DNA of 64,000 nucleotides, taken from an uncultured Gemmatimonadota bacterium. GTDB lineage: Bacteria; Gemmatimonadota; Gemmatimonadetes; Gemmatimonadales; Gemmatimonadaceae. Below are positions 45,169 through 53,316 of this stretch, one piece after another. The notes beneath the pieces are model-generated. The model was not told the origin of the DNA. It saw only the letters and a program-made list of their open reading frames with translations, and did not search any database. The stretch covers positions 1-64,000 of the forward strand of contig CAIRYG010000011.1 in the NCBI GenBank assembly GCA_903882745.1, given 5' to 3'. The position numbers and the translations under genes were made by a program. Position 1 is the stretch's first letter, and each line of letters starts with the position of its first letter.

Positions 45169-46490
45169 GCCGAGGCCGTGGTCCCTTCGCCGTCGGATCC
45201 GTCGAAGGTCAACTCATCGATCAACTTCATGATGCGGTCGGCCTCTTCTGGCGCGATGCCCGGGAGCTTGAGGAAATCGTCGCGATCGAGGTCGAGAATG
45301 TCATTGAGCGTGCCGTAGCCGCCCGCTTCGAGCACTGCGACCGTCGCCGGCGGCAGTCCTTCGAGATCGGACAGCTTGACGTCGCCGCCTTCGTCGCCCT
45401 CTTCTGGGAGCGGAGCGAAGAGTGGCATTTCACCGCCGCGCTCCAGCCACTCGCGGCTCGAGTAGAGGTCGATCTTCCACTCGGTGAGTTCGGAGGCGAG
45501 GCGCACGTTCTGGCCGTTGCGGCCGATGGCCAGCGAGAGCTGATCCTCGTCCACGACCGCCTGAATGGTCTTGGTCGCGGGGTCGCTGAACACGCGGGCG
45601 ACCTTGGCCGGCGCGAGCGCCAGCTTGGCAAAGCGCTCCGGATCGGTGCTCCACGGCACGATGTCGATGCGCTCGCCGCCGAGTTCCTGCACGACCGCCT
45701 GCACGCGCGAGCCCTTGAGCCCGACGCATGCGCCCACCGGATCGATCGAATCGTCCTTGGAGAAGACGGCGATCTTGGTGCGGCTGCCGACTTCGCGAGC
45801 GGCGGCGCGAATCTCGACGATCCCCTGCTGCATTTCGGGGACTTCGAGCTTGAAGAGCGCCTTCACGAACATGGCATCGCCACGCGAGAGCACGAGACGC
45901 GGCCCCTTGGGGGTGTCCTCGAGCTTCTTGAGCACGGCGCGGATGGGCTCGCCCTGCTTGTAGTCCTCACGATGGTTCTGCTCGCGGTACGGAATGATGG
46001 CTTCCGCTTCGCGGAACTTATTGAGCATGACGACGATCTTCCCGCGCTCAATCTGCTGGATCTCACCCGAGAGGAGATCGCCGACGCGCGAGGTGAACTC
46101 GTGCTTGATCTTATTGCGCTCGCCTTCACGGACGCGCTGAACGATGCGCTGCTTGGCCGCCTGCACCGCCGCACGGCCGAACTCCGCGAAGTCCACGGGG
46201 ACTTCCATAACGTCGCCGATTTGGTATTCGGGGTCCTCGAAGCGCGCTTCTTCGAGCTGCATCTCGCGCGCGGGGTCCTCGACCGTCTCCACGACGTTCT
46301 TCAGGAGGATGATTTTGATTTCCCCCCGATCTTCGTCGATGTCGACCTCAGCCTGGACCGTTGGTCCGTGCTTCTTGGCCAGAGCGGCATTGATGCCGTC
46401 CTGCAACATTTCATGGAGCTCTGCGCGCTCAATCTGCTTGAGGTTCGCGAGCTCACGAATCGCATTCAAGATTTCCGTCGAACCGGCCAT
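45165..46490 (-). CDS. nusA: Transcription termination/antitermination factor NusA
   Basis: A 441-residue RNA polymerase-associated factor. It has the N-terminal domain (LNAIRELANLKQIERAELHE), S1 domain (LLSGEIQQIERGKIVVMLNK), KH1 and KH2 (CVGLKGSRVQAVVQELGGER; LSLAIGRNGQNVRLASELTE) and one C-terminal helix-hairpin-helix region (LPPATVAVLEAGGYGTLNDI). It modulates pausing, intrinsic termination and rRNA antitermination. It lies 9 bases after rimP in an operon with a terminator in its leader. Confidence 0.97.
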   Translation of the reverse strand: MAGSTEILNAIRELANLKQIERAELHEMLQDGINAALAKKHGPTVQAEVDIDEDRGEIKIILLKNVVETVEDPAREMQLEEARFEDPEYQIGDVMEVPVDFAEFGRAAVQAAKQRIVQRVREGERNKIKHEFTSRVGDLLSGEIQQIERGKIVVMLNKFREAEAIIPYREQNHREDYKQGEPIRAVLKKLEDTPKGPRLVLSRGDAMFVKALFKLEVPEMQQGIVEIRAAAREVGSRTKIAVFSKDDSIDPVGACVGLKGSRVQAVVQELGGERIDIVPWSTDPERFAKLALAPAKVARVFSDPATKTIQAVVDEDQLSLAIGRNGQNVRLASELTEWKIDLYSSREWLERGGEMPLFAPLPEEGDEGGDVKLSDLEGLPPATVAVLEAGGYGTLNDILDLDRDDFLKLPGIAPEEADRIMKLIDELTFDGSDGEGTTASA

Positions 46491-46499
46491 TCCGGACTC

Positions 46500-46976
46500 C
46501 TACGGTTTCCAGTGAAACGCTAAGCGGGCCTCGGAAATCTCCGCCAGCGTCATTGCATACATGTTCCCCTTCTGGTCCTTCACGGAGATCCGCGCCTCGG
46601 CGTCTTCCCCGTCTACTCCCACAATCTCTACCTCAGCACGCCCGCCGATGGCCGCGAGCACGGTGCTCGTGATCATCGCCCTGCGTCCTGTGAAGCGCCG
46701 CCAATGTGCGATGGTGCGCAACGGCCGCTCCATGCCCGGCGACGACACTTCCAATACATACCGACCGTCGATGAGGTCGGGCATGGTGTCGAGACGAGCC
46801 TCAATGGCCCGCGACGCCCGCTCGCAATCACCAACCTGTACTTTCTGGCCATCCAATCGATCGATGCGGATGTCCAGCACTGGGCGACTTTTCGTCCCCC
46901 CGACACGAAACTCCGCCAACTCGTATTCGAGCGGCGTAACTTCCTGTGCGACAACTGCTTCCAACTCGTGCTTCAC
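46500..46976 (-). CDS. rimP: Ribosome maturation factor RimP
   Basis: A 158-residue 30S assembly factor from GTG 46976, the usual length. LEAVVAQEVTPLEYELAEFR, IDRLDGQKVQVGDCERASRA, DGRYVLEVSSPGMERPLRT and the C-terminal SH3-like region NMYAMTLAEISEARLAF are diagnostic. The frame is open upstream to 47165, but that includes the promoter and terminator, so the GTG is preferred; a weak GAG lies about 8 bases before it. Confidence 0.92.
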   Translation of the reverse strand: MKHELEAVVAQEVTPLEYELAEFRVGGTKSRPVLDIRIDRLDGQKVQVGDCERASRAIEARLDTMPDLIDGRYVLEVSSPGMERPLRTIAHWRRFTGRRAMITSTVLAAIGGRAEVEIVGVDGEDAEARISVKDQKGNMYAMTLAEISEARLAFHWKP

Positions 46977-47002
46977 GTTGATTCTCGGCAGCGTCCAAAG
47001 AC

Positions 47003-47032
47003 AAAAAAATGTGGGGAGACCTTCCCCCACAT
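47003..47032 (-). terminator. Intrinsic terminator/attenuator in the rimP-nusA leader
   Basis: An 8-bp stem (47032-47025 with 47016-47009) and an 8-base loop are followed by seven Ts on the minus strand (47009-47003). It comes about 30 bases after the predicted start of the promoter at 47068-47096 and 26 bases before the rimP GTG. It can also end transcripts from pgeF. Confidence 0.85.
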
Positions 47033-47067
47033 CACGCCGACGGTCCCGTGCGCCGTTCAGCTTCTGG

Positions 47068-47096
47068 ATTATAGATGGAAAACCGCTGACAGTCAA
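47068..47096 (-). promoter_or_regulatory. Promoter of the rimP-nusA-infB operon
   Basis: TTGACT (47096-47091), a 17-base spacer and a perfect TATAAT (47073-47068) form the best sigma-70-type promoter in the window. The -35 box contains the pgeF stop codon. The start is expected near 47061. Confidence 0.85.
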
Positions 47097-47791
47097 GACA
47101 GGATGACTGCCACCTGCCGCTGGGCGTCGCCGCACCGATGGGAGAAGAACTGCGTATTGTCGCACCGGGTGCAGTGCGGGCTGACCGAAAGATGCTGCAC
47201 CCCCGCCTCGCGTCCCTGCTCCGCCAGCAGGGCCCGCAGGTCGACATTTCGCTTCCTGGTGGTCGTCCAGCCGGTGAGCTGCTCAAAGACGTCGGGGCCC
47301 ACTTCATAGCATCGGCCACAGATGGCGGGCCCGAGGTGCATACGGAGCTCCCCGACGGCCAGCCCCGCGCGGGTAAACTGGGAAATCCCCTCCGCGAGAA
47401 TCCGGCCGGCGGTCCCCCTCCAGCCGGCATGTAGCATAGCCACGGCCCCTGCCGGGTGCGCCAGAAAGACGGGGACACAGTCGGCGACGATAATCGCCAG
47501 GGCTGTTCCGGCGCTCTGGGTGAAGTGCCCGTCGGCCTGGTCGGCGCGGCGCCAGCCGGAGAAGTCGGCTCCCTGGGTCAGCACCTTGGCCCCGTGGACC
47601 TGCTTAGCGCTGGCCAGGCGCGCCGCCCGAGGGGCGATCTCCTGCGCCAGTTGCTCCCACCGCGCGACCCCCACGGGCAGCGGATCGCCGTCGCCGAGCG
47701 CGAAGTCGCCCGCGGCGCGCGTGGTGGTGAAGGCCGTCACCCCAATTGCCTCAAACGAGGCGATCGCTTCGCGTGGCGGCAACGTACCCAC
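47093..47791 (-). CDS. pgeF: Polyphenol oxidase family protein, purine nucleoside phosphorylase-like (YfiH/PgeF)
   Basis: A 232-residue copper/zinc-dependent laccase-fold protein. HAGWRGTAGRILAEG, ADCVPVFLAHPAGAVAML, ASAKQVHGAKVL and LGPAICGRCYEVGPDVFEQL are typical, and the His/Cys residues are kept. Members act on purine nucleosides or edit peptidoglycan precursors. The GTG start at 47791 overlaps the murA stop (TAGTG); coupling with a peptidoglycan gene supports a cell-wall role. The open frame to 47911 overlaps murA and is not used. Confidence 0.87.
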   Translation of the reverse strand: MGTLPPREAIASFEAIGVTAFTTTRAAGDFALGDGDPLPVGVARWEQLAQEIAPRAARLASAKQVHGAKVLTQGADFSGWRRADQADGHFTQSAGTALAIIVADCVPVFLAHPAGAVAMLHAGWRGTAGRILAEGISQFTRAGLAVGELRMHLGPAICGRCYEVGPDVFEQLTGWTTTRKRNVDLRALLAEQGREAGVQHLSVSPHCTRCDNTQFFSHRCGDAQRQVAVILS

Positions 47792-49083
47792 TACGCGCCG
47801 ATCTCCACGCGCTGGATGTTCGCGCCGAGGGCGTTGAGCCGTTCGTGAATGCGCTCGTAGCCGCGTTCGATCTGGCCGACGTTGTTGATCGTGCTCTTTC
47901 CCGACGCACACAGCGCGGCAATGAGCATAGCCATACCGGCGCGAATATCGGGGCTCTCGACCGTGGCGCCGCGGAGCGGGCTTGGCCCAGACACCAAGGC
48001 ACGGTGCGGATCGCAGAGCACGATGCGAGCGCCCATTCCCACGAGCTTGTCGACGAAGAACATGCGCGACTCAAACATCTTTTCATGCATCAGTATGAGG
48101 CCGTCGCACTGCGTGGCCGTGACAATCGCAATCGACATGACGTCGGCGGGAAAGGCGGGCCAGGGCTGATCCTCAAGCTTCGGCACATGCCCACCCAGGT
48201 CGCTCTGGATCGCGCGGCGCTGCTCGGCGGGGACAATCAGATTGTCGCCGTCGGCGATTGTGGTGATGCCGAGGCGCTCGAAGCCCATGCGGGTGGAGCG
48301 CAGGTGCTCGACGCCGGCATTCTCGATGGTAATGGTCGAGCGTGTGACGGCGGCGAGCCCGATGAAGGATCCGACTTCGATGTGATCGGGTCCGATCGAG
48401 TGGGTGCCCCCGCCGAGTGGGGTGCCGCCGTGGATCGTGAGGAAGTTGCTGCCAATGCCTTCGATCTTGGCACCGAGGGTGACCAGGAAGTGGCAGAGGT
48501 CCTGCACGTGCGGCTCGCAGGCGGCGTTGCGGAGGGTGGTTGTTCCTTTCGCGGCGACAGCGGCCATCACGGCGTTCTCGGTGCCCGTCACGCTCGGCTC
48601 GTCGAGAAAGACATCGGCGCCGCGGAGGCCGGTGGTTTTGAAGGCGATGCGGTCGTCAAACGCGTGCGTGGCCCCCAGCTGCTGAAGCGCCAGGAAATGC
48701 GTGTCGAGGCGACGGCGCCCGATGACGTCACCGCCCGGCGGGGAGAGTTCGACCTGACCGCACCGGGCAAGGAGCGGCGCCGCCAGAAGGATCGACGCGC
48801 GAATTCGGGTGCACATCGCGGGGTCGAGCTTGGTGGCGCTGATGTTTTTGGCGTGAACCTGGAGCGTGTTCTGCGCGGTCCACTCGATCGACGCCCCCGT
48901 GGTGCGCACGAGGTCGACGAGGGTTTCGAGGTCGCGGATGCGCGGCACGTTGTGCAGCGTCACCGGCTGATCGGTGAGAAGGGTGGCCGCGACAATCGGG
49001 AGCGCGGCGTTCTTGTTTCCGCTTGGGCGAATGGAGCCCGACAGCGTAAGACCACCTTCGACGATGAACTGGACGGCAGACAT
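47791..49083 (-). CDS. murA: UDP-N-acetylglucosamine 1-carboxyvinyltransferase, Asp in place of catalytic Cys
   Basis: A 430-residue enzyme making the first committed peptidoglycan precursor by adding enolpyruvate to UDP-GlcNAc. [20 protein letters not shown] (Lys22 equivalent), [33 protein letters not shown], and [17 protein letters not shown] are conserved. The loop that has Cys115 in E. coli (PGGCTIG) reads PGGDVIG, so the fosfomycin-alkylated Cys is Asp, as in mycobacteria and chlamydiae. The start is ATG 49083; a longer open frame to 50094 opposes another gene and is rejected. pgeF follows (TAGTG). Confidence 0.95.
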   Translation of the reverse strand: MSAVQFIVEGGLTLSGSIRPSGNKNAALPIVAATLLTDQPVTLHNVPRIRDLETLVDLVRTTGASIEWTAQNTLQVHAKNISATKLDPAMCTRIRASILLAAPLLARCGQVELSPPGGDVIGRRRLDTHFLALQQLGATHAFDDRIAFKTTGLRGADVFLDEPSVTGTENAVMAAVAAKGTTTLRNAACEPHVQDLCHFLVTLGAKIEGIGSNFLTIHGGTPLGGGTHSIGPDHIEVGSFIGLAAVTRSTITIENAGVEHLRSTRMGFERLGITTIADGDNLIVPAEQRRAIQSDLGGHVPKLEDQPWPAFPADVMSIAIVTATQCDGLILMHEKMFESRMFFVDKLVGMGARIVLCDPHRALVSGPSPLRGATVESPDIRAGMAMLIAALCASGKSTINNVGQIERGYERIHERLNALGANIQRVEIGA

Positions 49084-49150
49084 GCGGAGACCTGAGTGGG
49101 GGGCGCGCGTGGAACCGAACGATTGGGTAACCCGCCGCGGGACGGCTTGC

Positions 49151-49179
49151 TTGCCCGACTCTGCGACGTTCCCTAGGAT
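49151..49179 (+). promoter_or_regulatory. Candidate leaderless promoter of the phospholipase C-like gene
   Basis: TTGCCC (49151-49156), a 17-base spacer and TAGGAT (49174-49179) place the start at the ATG (49186) itself. No Shine-Dalgarno is visible. The rest of 49084-49185 is the divergent spacer with murA. Confidence 0.5.
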
Positions 49180-49185
49180 GCAGAT

Positions 49186-50160
49186 ATGACGATTCAGGGG
49201 GCATCTGCGACACGGGACCACACCTCGCGCGGGCCATGGGCGCGTTGGTTGCCCTGTGCTGCGGTCGCGTGGCTCTTGGTGGCCCTGCTCCCGAGCCAGG
49301 CGTGGGCGTGGGGGCCGGGCACGCACATCTTTCTCGGGGATGCGGTGCTGCGGAACCTCGCGCTGCTCCCCGGCGCGGTCGCGGCCCTCTTGCAGGCGCA
49401 CCCGAAAGACTTCCTCTACGGGTCGATTGCCGCCGACACGAGCATCGCCAAGAAGTACGCACGGTTCGGGCGACATTGCCACTCGTGGAACGTGGGATTT
49501 GAGATTCTTGAGAAGGCGCGCGACGAGCCGCTGCAGGCGTTTGCCTACGGCTATCTGGCACACTTGGCGGCCGATTCCGTGGCGCACAACTGTTTCGTGC
49601 CGCATCAGCTGGCGATCACCGCGAGCACCAGTGCGCTCGGCCATAGCTACTGGGAGAGTCGCCTCGAATCCCACTTGGGGGAGCGGTTCCCACGCAAAGC
49701 ACGCCAGCTCATTGAGATCGACCACTCGCGAAGTGACGGACATCTCGACCTGATCCTTAGCCCGACCATCTTCAGCACGCCCACCAATCGGCGAATTTTT
49801 CGCGGCATGGTGGTGGTCAACGACAACGAGAGCTGGCAGCGCGTGTTCGCGCTGATGGTCGACAACAGTCGGTGGGACCTCACCGAGCCTGCGGTGGGGA
49901 GCTACCTCGAGACGTCGTACGATTTCGTGATGGATTTTCTGTCGCGCGATGCGCGTTCGGTGCCGTTCGGCTACGACCCGTCGGGCGAGCACGCGCTCCG
50001 TCGCGCGAAGCATGTACGACGCGCCGCCCTGCGCGCTGGAGGCGACGAGGCGGCGCGTGTTGACGCGCAGCGTGAGTTCGGACTGCCGGCGCACGGGCTG
50101 ACGTTCGCCCGTACGCTCCCTGCCCCGCTTTATCCGCCGGCGCGCTTGCCCAGCATCTGA
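49186..50160 (+). CDS. Secreted zinc-dependent phospholipase C-like protein
   Basis: A 324-residue protein. A signal peptide ([21 protein letters not shown]) ends right before [14 protein letters not shown], so the mature chain would begin with Trp, the residue whose main-chain groups bind zinc in Bacillus phospholipase C. Further ligands fit in [29 protein letters not shown] and [20 protein letters not shown] (Asp-His pairs). It is likely to cleave phospholipids or related phosphodiesters outside the membrane; the true substrate is unknown. The 3' end overlaps the convergent gatB by 31 bases. Confidence 0.75.
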   Translation: MTIQGASATRDHTSRGPWARWLPCAAVAWLLVALLPSQAWAWGPGTHIFLGDAVLRNLALLPGAVAALLQAHPKDFLYGSIAADTSIAKKYARFGRHCHSWNVGFEILEKARDEPLQAFAYGYLAHLAADSVAHNCFVPHQLAITASTSALGHSYWESRLESHLGERFPRKARQLIEIDHSRSDGHLDLILSPTIFSTPTNRRIFRGMVVVNDNESWQRVFALMVDNSRWDLTEPAVGSYLETSYDFVMDFLSRDARSVPFGYDPSGEHALRRAKHVRRAALRAGGDEAARVDAQREFGLPAHGLTFARTLPAPLYPPARLPSI

Positions 50161-51566
50161 GCGAGCTTCTTCGGGTCGGCTCGGCCGCCCGATTTTTTCA
50201 TCACCGCACCAATGAGCACGCCTTGCAGCTTCCGCTCGCCGGCCGCAAAACGGGCGGCCTCGCCGGGGAGCTCGGCCATGACTTCGTCAATCCAACTTTC
50301 GAGCGCGGAATCATCACCGACTTGCAGCAGTCCGAGTGTCTCGGCGATGGCTTTGGGTTCGCCCCCGTCCTTGACCATGGCGACGAAGACTTTCCTTCCC
50401 GCGGTGGTGCTGATGGCGTCGGCTTTGATCATCGCGATCAAATCCCCGAGCTGCGAGGGAGCCACCGGGAACTCCGCAATGTGGCCACCGCTCTCGTTCA
50501 GCGTGGCCAGCACATCGCCCATCACCCAGTTCGCCGCGAGCTTACCGTCGCCGCAGCGCGCGACGACCGCCTCGAACCAGTCCCCGACGGCGCGGGTGGC
50601 GGTGAGGACTTCGACGTCGCCGGCGGCAAGACCAAACGACGACGTGTAGCGCGCACGGCGTGAGGACGGAAACTCCGGCAACGCGTCCTTGATGCCCTGG
50701 ACGAAGCTCTCACTCAGCACGAGCGGGGGCAGATCGGGCTCGGGGAAGTAGCGATAGTCGTGACTCCCCTCTTTGGAACGTGCGGCGCGCACTTGATCCG
50801 CCGCGGCATCGAACAGCATGGTCTGCTGGATGACCGTGCCGCCCTCGTCGTGCACCGCGCAGTGACGCGCGAACTCAAGTTCGAGCGCGCGCTCCACGTT
50901 CGAGAACGAGTTGACGTTCTTGACCTCGGTGCGGGTATTGAACTCCGCCTGGCCGTACGGGCGGGCGCTCACGTTGGCGTCAACGCGAAGGCTTCCCTCC
51001 TCCATGGAGCAATCCGAGACTTCGGCGAAGAGCAGGATTTCCTTGAGGGCGCGGAGGTATGCACCGGCATCGGCACTCGAACGCAGCTCAGGCTCACTCA
51101 CAATTTCGATGAGCGGAACGCCGGCACGATTGAGGTCGATTGCGGTGAACCCTTCGTAGCGATCATGCACAGACTTTCCCGCGTCTTCTTCCATGTGGAT
51201 GCGGGTGAGCGCGATCCGCCGACCATCCGGGAGGGCGACACTGCCCTGCAGCGCCAAGGGCTGATCCGCCTGCGAGATCTGATAACCTTTGGGGAGATCG
51301 GGATAGAAATAATTCTTTCGCGCGAAAATCGACCGATGATTGACGACGCACCCGAGCGAGAGCGCTGCGCGCACGGCCAGATCCACTGCGCGTGCATTGA
51401 GCACGGGGAGCGCGCCCGGGAGCGCGAGGCACACCGGGCAGGTGTTGCTGTTGGGCGAATCGCCGAAGTTGGTGGAGCAGCGGCAGAAGGCCTTGGTGTT
51501 CGTCTTGAGCTGCACGTGCACCTCTAGGCCAATCACCATCTCGTAGCGCTCGTGGAAATCGCTCAT
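50130..51566 (-). CDS. gatB: Aspartyl/glutamyl-tRNA amidotransferase subunit B
   Basis: A 478-residue kinase/tRNA-binding subunit. [66 protein letters not shown] and [18 protein letters not shown] are hallmark blocks, and the C-terminal YqeY-like region ends MLGKRAGG. It phosphorylates Glu or Asp on mischarged tRNA for amidation by GatA. It overlaps gatA by 4 bases (ATGA). Confidence 0.97.
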   Translation of the reverse strand: MSDFHERYEMVIGLEVHVQLKTNTKAFCRCSTNFGDSPNSNTCPVCLALPGALPVLNARAVDLAVRAALSLGCVVNHRSIFARKNYFYPDLPKGYQISQADQPLALQGSVALPDGRRIALTRIHMEEDAGKSVHDRYEGFTAIDLNRAGVPLIEIVSEPELRSSADAGAYLRALKEILLFAEVSDCSMEEGSLRVDANVSARPYGQAEFNTRTEVKNVNSFSNVERALELEFARHCAVHDEGGTVIQQTMLFDAAADQVRAARSKEGSHDYRYFPEPDLPPLVLSESFVQGIKDALPEFPSSRRARYTSSFGLAAGDVEVLTATRAVGDWFEAVVARCGDGKLAANWVMGDVLATLNESGGHIAEFPVAPSQLGDLIAMIKADAISTTAGRKVFVAMVKDGGEPKAIAETLGLLQVGDDSALESWIDEVMAELPGEAARFAAGERKLQGVLIGAVMKKSGGRADPKKLAQMLGKRAGG

Positions 51567-53008
51567 CGGTGTGCCTCCACGCCAAGCTCCGTCTCAAGTG
51601 CGTAGGCCACGCGGAACATGTCGGCCTCGCCGAACTTTGGTGCAATGATCTGCCCTCCCACCGGCAACCCCTGGACGCGCCCGATCGGCACCGACATCGC
51701 TGGCACCTCGGCGAGATTGGCGCTCACGGTAAAGAGATCGCAGAGATACATCTCGTAGGGATCGCTGATGGCCCCGATTTGGAAGGCTGGGCTCGCGGTG
51801 GTCGGGGTGAAGAGCGCATGCACGCCAGACGCCCAGACATCGGTAAAGTCTTTGCTGATCAGCGCACGCACTTCCATCGCCTTGCGATAGTAGGCGTCGT
51901 AGTAGCCCGCCGAGAGGACGTAGGTGCCCAGGAGAATACGGCGCGTGACTTCGGCGCCGAAGCCCTTGGAGCGCGTGGCTTCGTACATCCCGCGAAGCCC
52001 GTCGCCGGCGATGCGCATGCCGTATCGCACGCCGTCGAAGCGGGCGAGATTCGCCGAGCATTCGGCCGGGGCGATGATGTAGTAGACCGGGAGCGCGAGA
52101 TCGGTGTGCGGGAGGGAGACGTCGCGAAAGGTGGCACCGCGTGCCTTGAGCGCATCGATCGCGCGATCGCATTGCTCGCGCATAGGCGCGGGGAGCGACT
52201 CGGGGAAATATTCGCGTGGCTTGCCGATGACCACGCCGGTGAGGTCGCGGGAGTCGGTGCGGAAGGTGGGCGCGGGGCGCGGCGCTGAGGTGGCGTCGCG
52301 CGTGGTGTCGTCGCCGGCGAGCACCTGCATGGCGAGCGCGGAATCGTCGACCGTGCGCCCGAAGACGCCGATGTTGTCGAGCGACGAAGCGAAGGCCACG
52401 AGTCCGAAGCGACTAATCAGGCCGTAGGTCGGCTTGACGCCAACGATGCCACAGAAGGCGGCCGGCTGACGCACCGAGCCACCTGTCTCGGAGCCGAGGG
52501 CGATTGGCGCGAGCCCGGCGGCAACGGCCGTTGCTGATCCGCCGGACGAACCACCCGGGACGCGGCTGGTGTCGATCGGATTTCGCGCGGCGCCGTAGGC
52601 ACTGAACTCGGTGGAGGAGCCCATGGCGAACTCATCCATGTTCGCCTTTCCCACGAGGATCGCGCCGGCCTGCTGCAACGTGGTTGCCACCGTCGCGTTG
52701 AATGGACTGGTATAGCCTTCGAGGATCTTGGAGCCGCAGCTCGTGGTGAGCGTCGTGGTGGCGATGTTGTCTTTGAGCACCACGGGGACGCCCGCGAGTG
52801 CGCCGCCGACCGGATGCGACTCCGCGGCGCGCAGGCTGGAGTCGCGATCGGACGACAGGATGCAGTTGAGGCCATCGGCGCCGGCCTTTACCGAAGCGGC
52901 ACGATCGAAGCTTTCGCGCACGAGTTCGGTGGCGCTGACTTTGCCCTCACGCACAGCGGCGGCGATGGACGCGGCGCCGGCGGGGATCCATTCACGAGGG
53001 GCGCTCAC
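51563..53008 (-). CDS. gatA: Aspartyl/glutamyl-tRNA amidotransferase subunit A
   Basis: A 481-residue amidase that releases ammonia from glutamine. The catalytic Lys-Ser-Ser triad appears in VVLKDNIATTTLTTSCGS, RVPGGSSGGSATAVAAGLAP and ALGSETGGSVRQPAAFCG. The GVKPTYGLISRFGLVAFASS block is characteristic. Together with gatB and gatC it makes Gln-tRNA or Asn-tRNA; order is gatC-gatA-gatB with ATGA overlaps. Confidence 0.97.
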   Translation of the reverse strand: MSAPREWIPAGAASIAAAVREGKVSATELVRESFDRAASVKAGADGLNCILSSDRDSSLRAAESHPVGGALAGVPVVLKDNIATTTLTTSCGSKILEGYTSPFNATVATTLQQAGAILVGKANMDEFAMGSSTEFSAYGAARNPIDTSRVPGGSSGGSATAVAAGLAPIALGSETGGSVRQPAAFCGIVGVKPTYGLISRFGLVAFASSLDNIGVFGRTVDDSALAMQVLAGDDTTRDATSAPRPAPTFRTDSRDLTGVVIGKPREYFPESLPAPMREQCDRAIDALKARGATFRDVSLPHTDLALPVYYIIAPAECSANLARFDGVRYGMRIAGDGLRGMYEATRSKGFGAEVTRRILLGTYVLSAGYYDAYYRKAMEVRALISKDFTDVWASGVHALFTPTTASPAFQIGAISDPYEMYLCDLFTVSANLAEVPAMSVPIGRVQGLPVGGQIIAPKFGEADMFRVAYALETELGVEAHR

Positions 53009-53316
53009 GATTGCTCTCCCGCGTCGTCGTGCGTGGCGAGACGTGGCACGAGGAAAAATCCGTCGCGCATCAGCGGAGCGAACTGGTCGCGCGGCCGCTC
53101 GAGCGGCACCGAGGTGCGCTCGTCAGCACCGAGCGGCATTCCTGCGCGCGCGGCATCGGCCTGCTCCGCAATCCCGGTGTTGGGCACGCGTTCGAGCGCG
53201 TCCATGTGCTTCAGGATGCCGTTGAGCTCCGTGACCAACCCGTCGAGTCGTTCCTCAGGCACACCCACTCGGGCGAGCCCGGCGATGTGACGCACGTCGT
53301 CCTTGGAAACCGCCAT
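53005..53316 (-). CDS. gatC: Aspartyl/glutamyl-tRNA amidotransferase subunit C
   Basis: A 103-residue wrapping subunit that stabilises GatA-GatB. VSKDDVRHIAGLARVGVPEE, LDGLVTELNGILKHMDALER and RDQFAPLMRDGFFLVPRL match. It starts at the pcrA stop (TGATG) and overlaps gatA by 4 bases. Confidence 0.95.
   Translation of the reverse strand: MAVSKDDVRHIAGLARVGVPEERLDGLVTELNGILKHMDALERVPNTGIAEQADAARAGMPLGADERTSVPLERPRDQFAPLMRDGFFLVPRLATHDDAGEQS

Noticed and set aside
41748-46523. Very long plus-strand frames (703 and 735 residues) opposite infB and nusA, and similar ones opposite pcrA, secD and serS
   Set aside because: They are mirror frames of high-GC genes with low-complexity Arg/Asp/His-rich translations; the minus-strand genes are certain.
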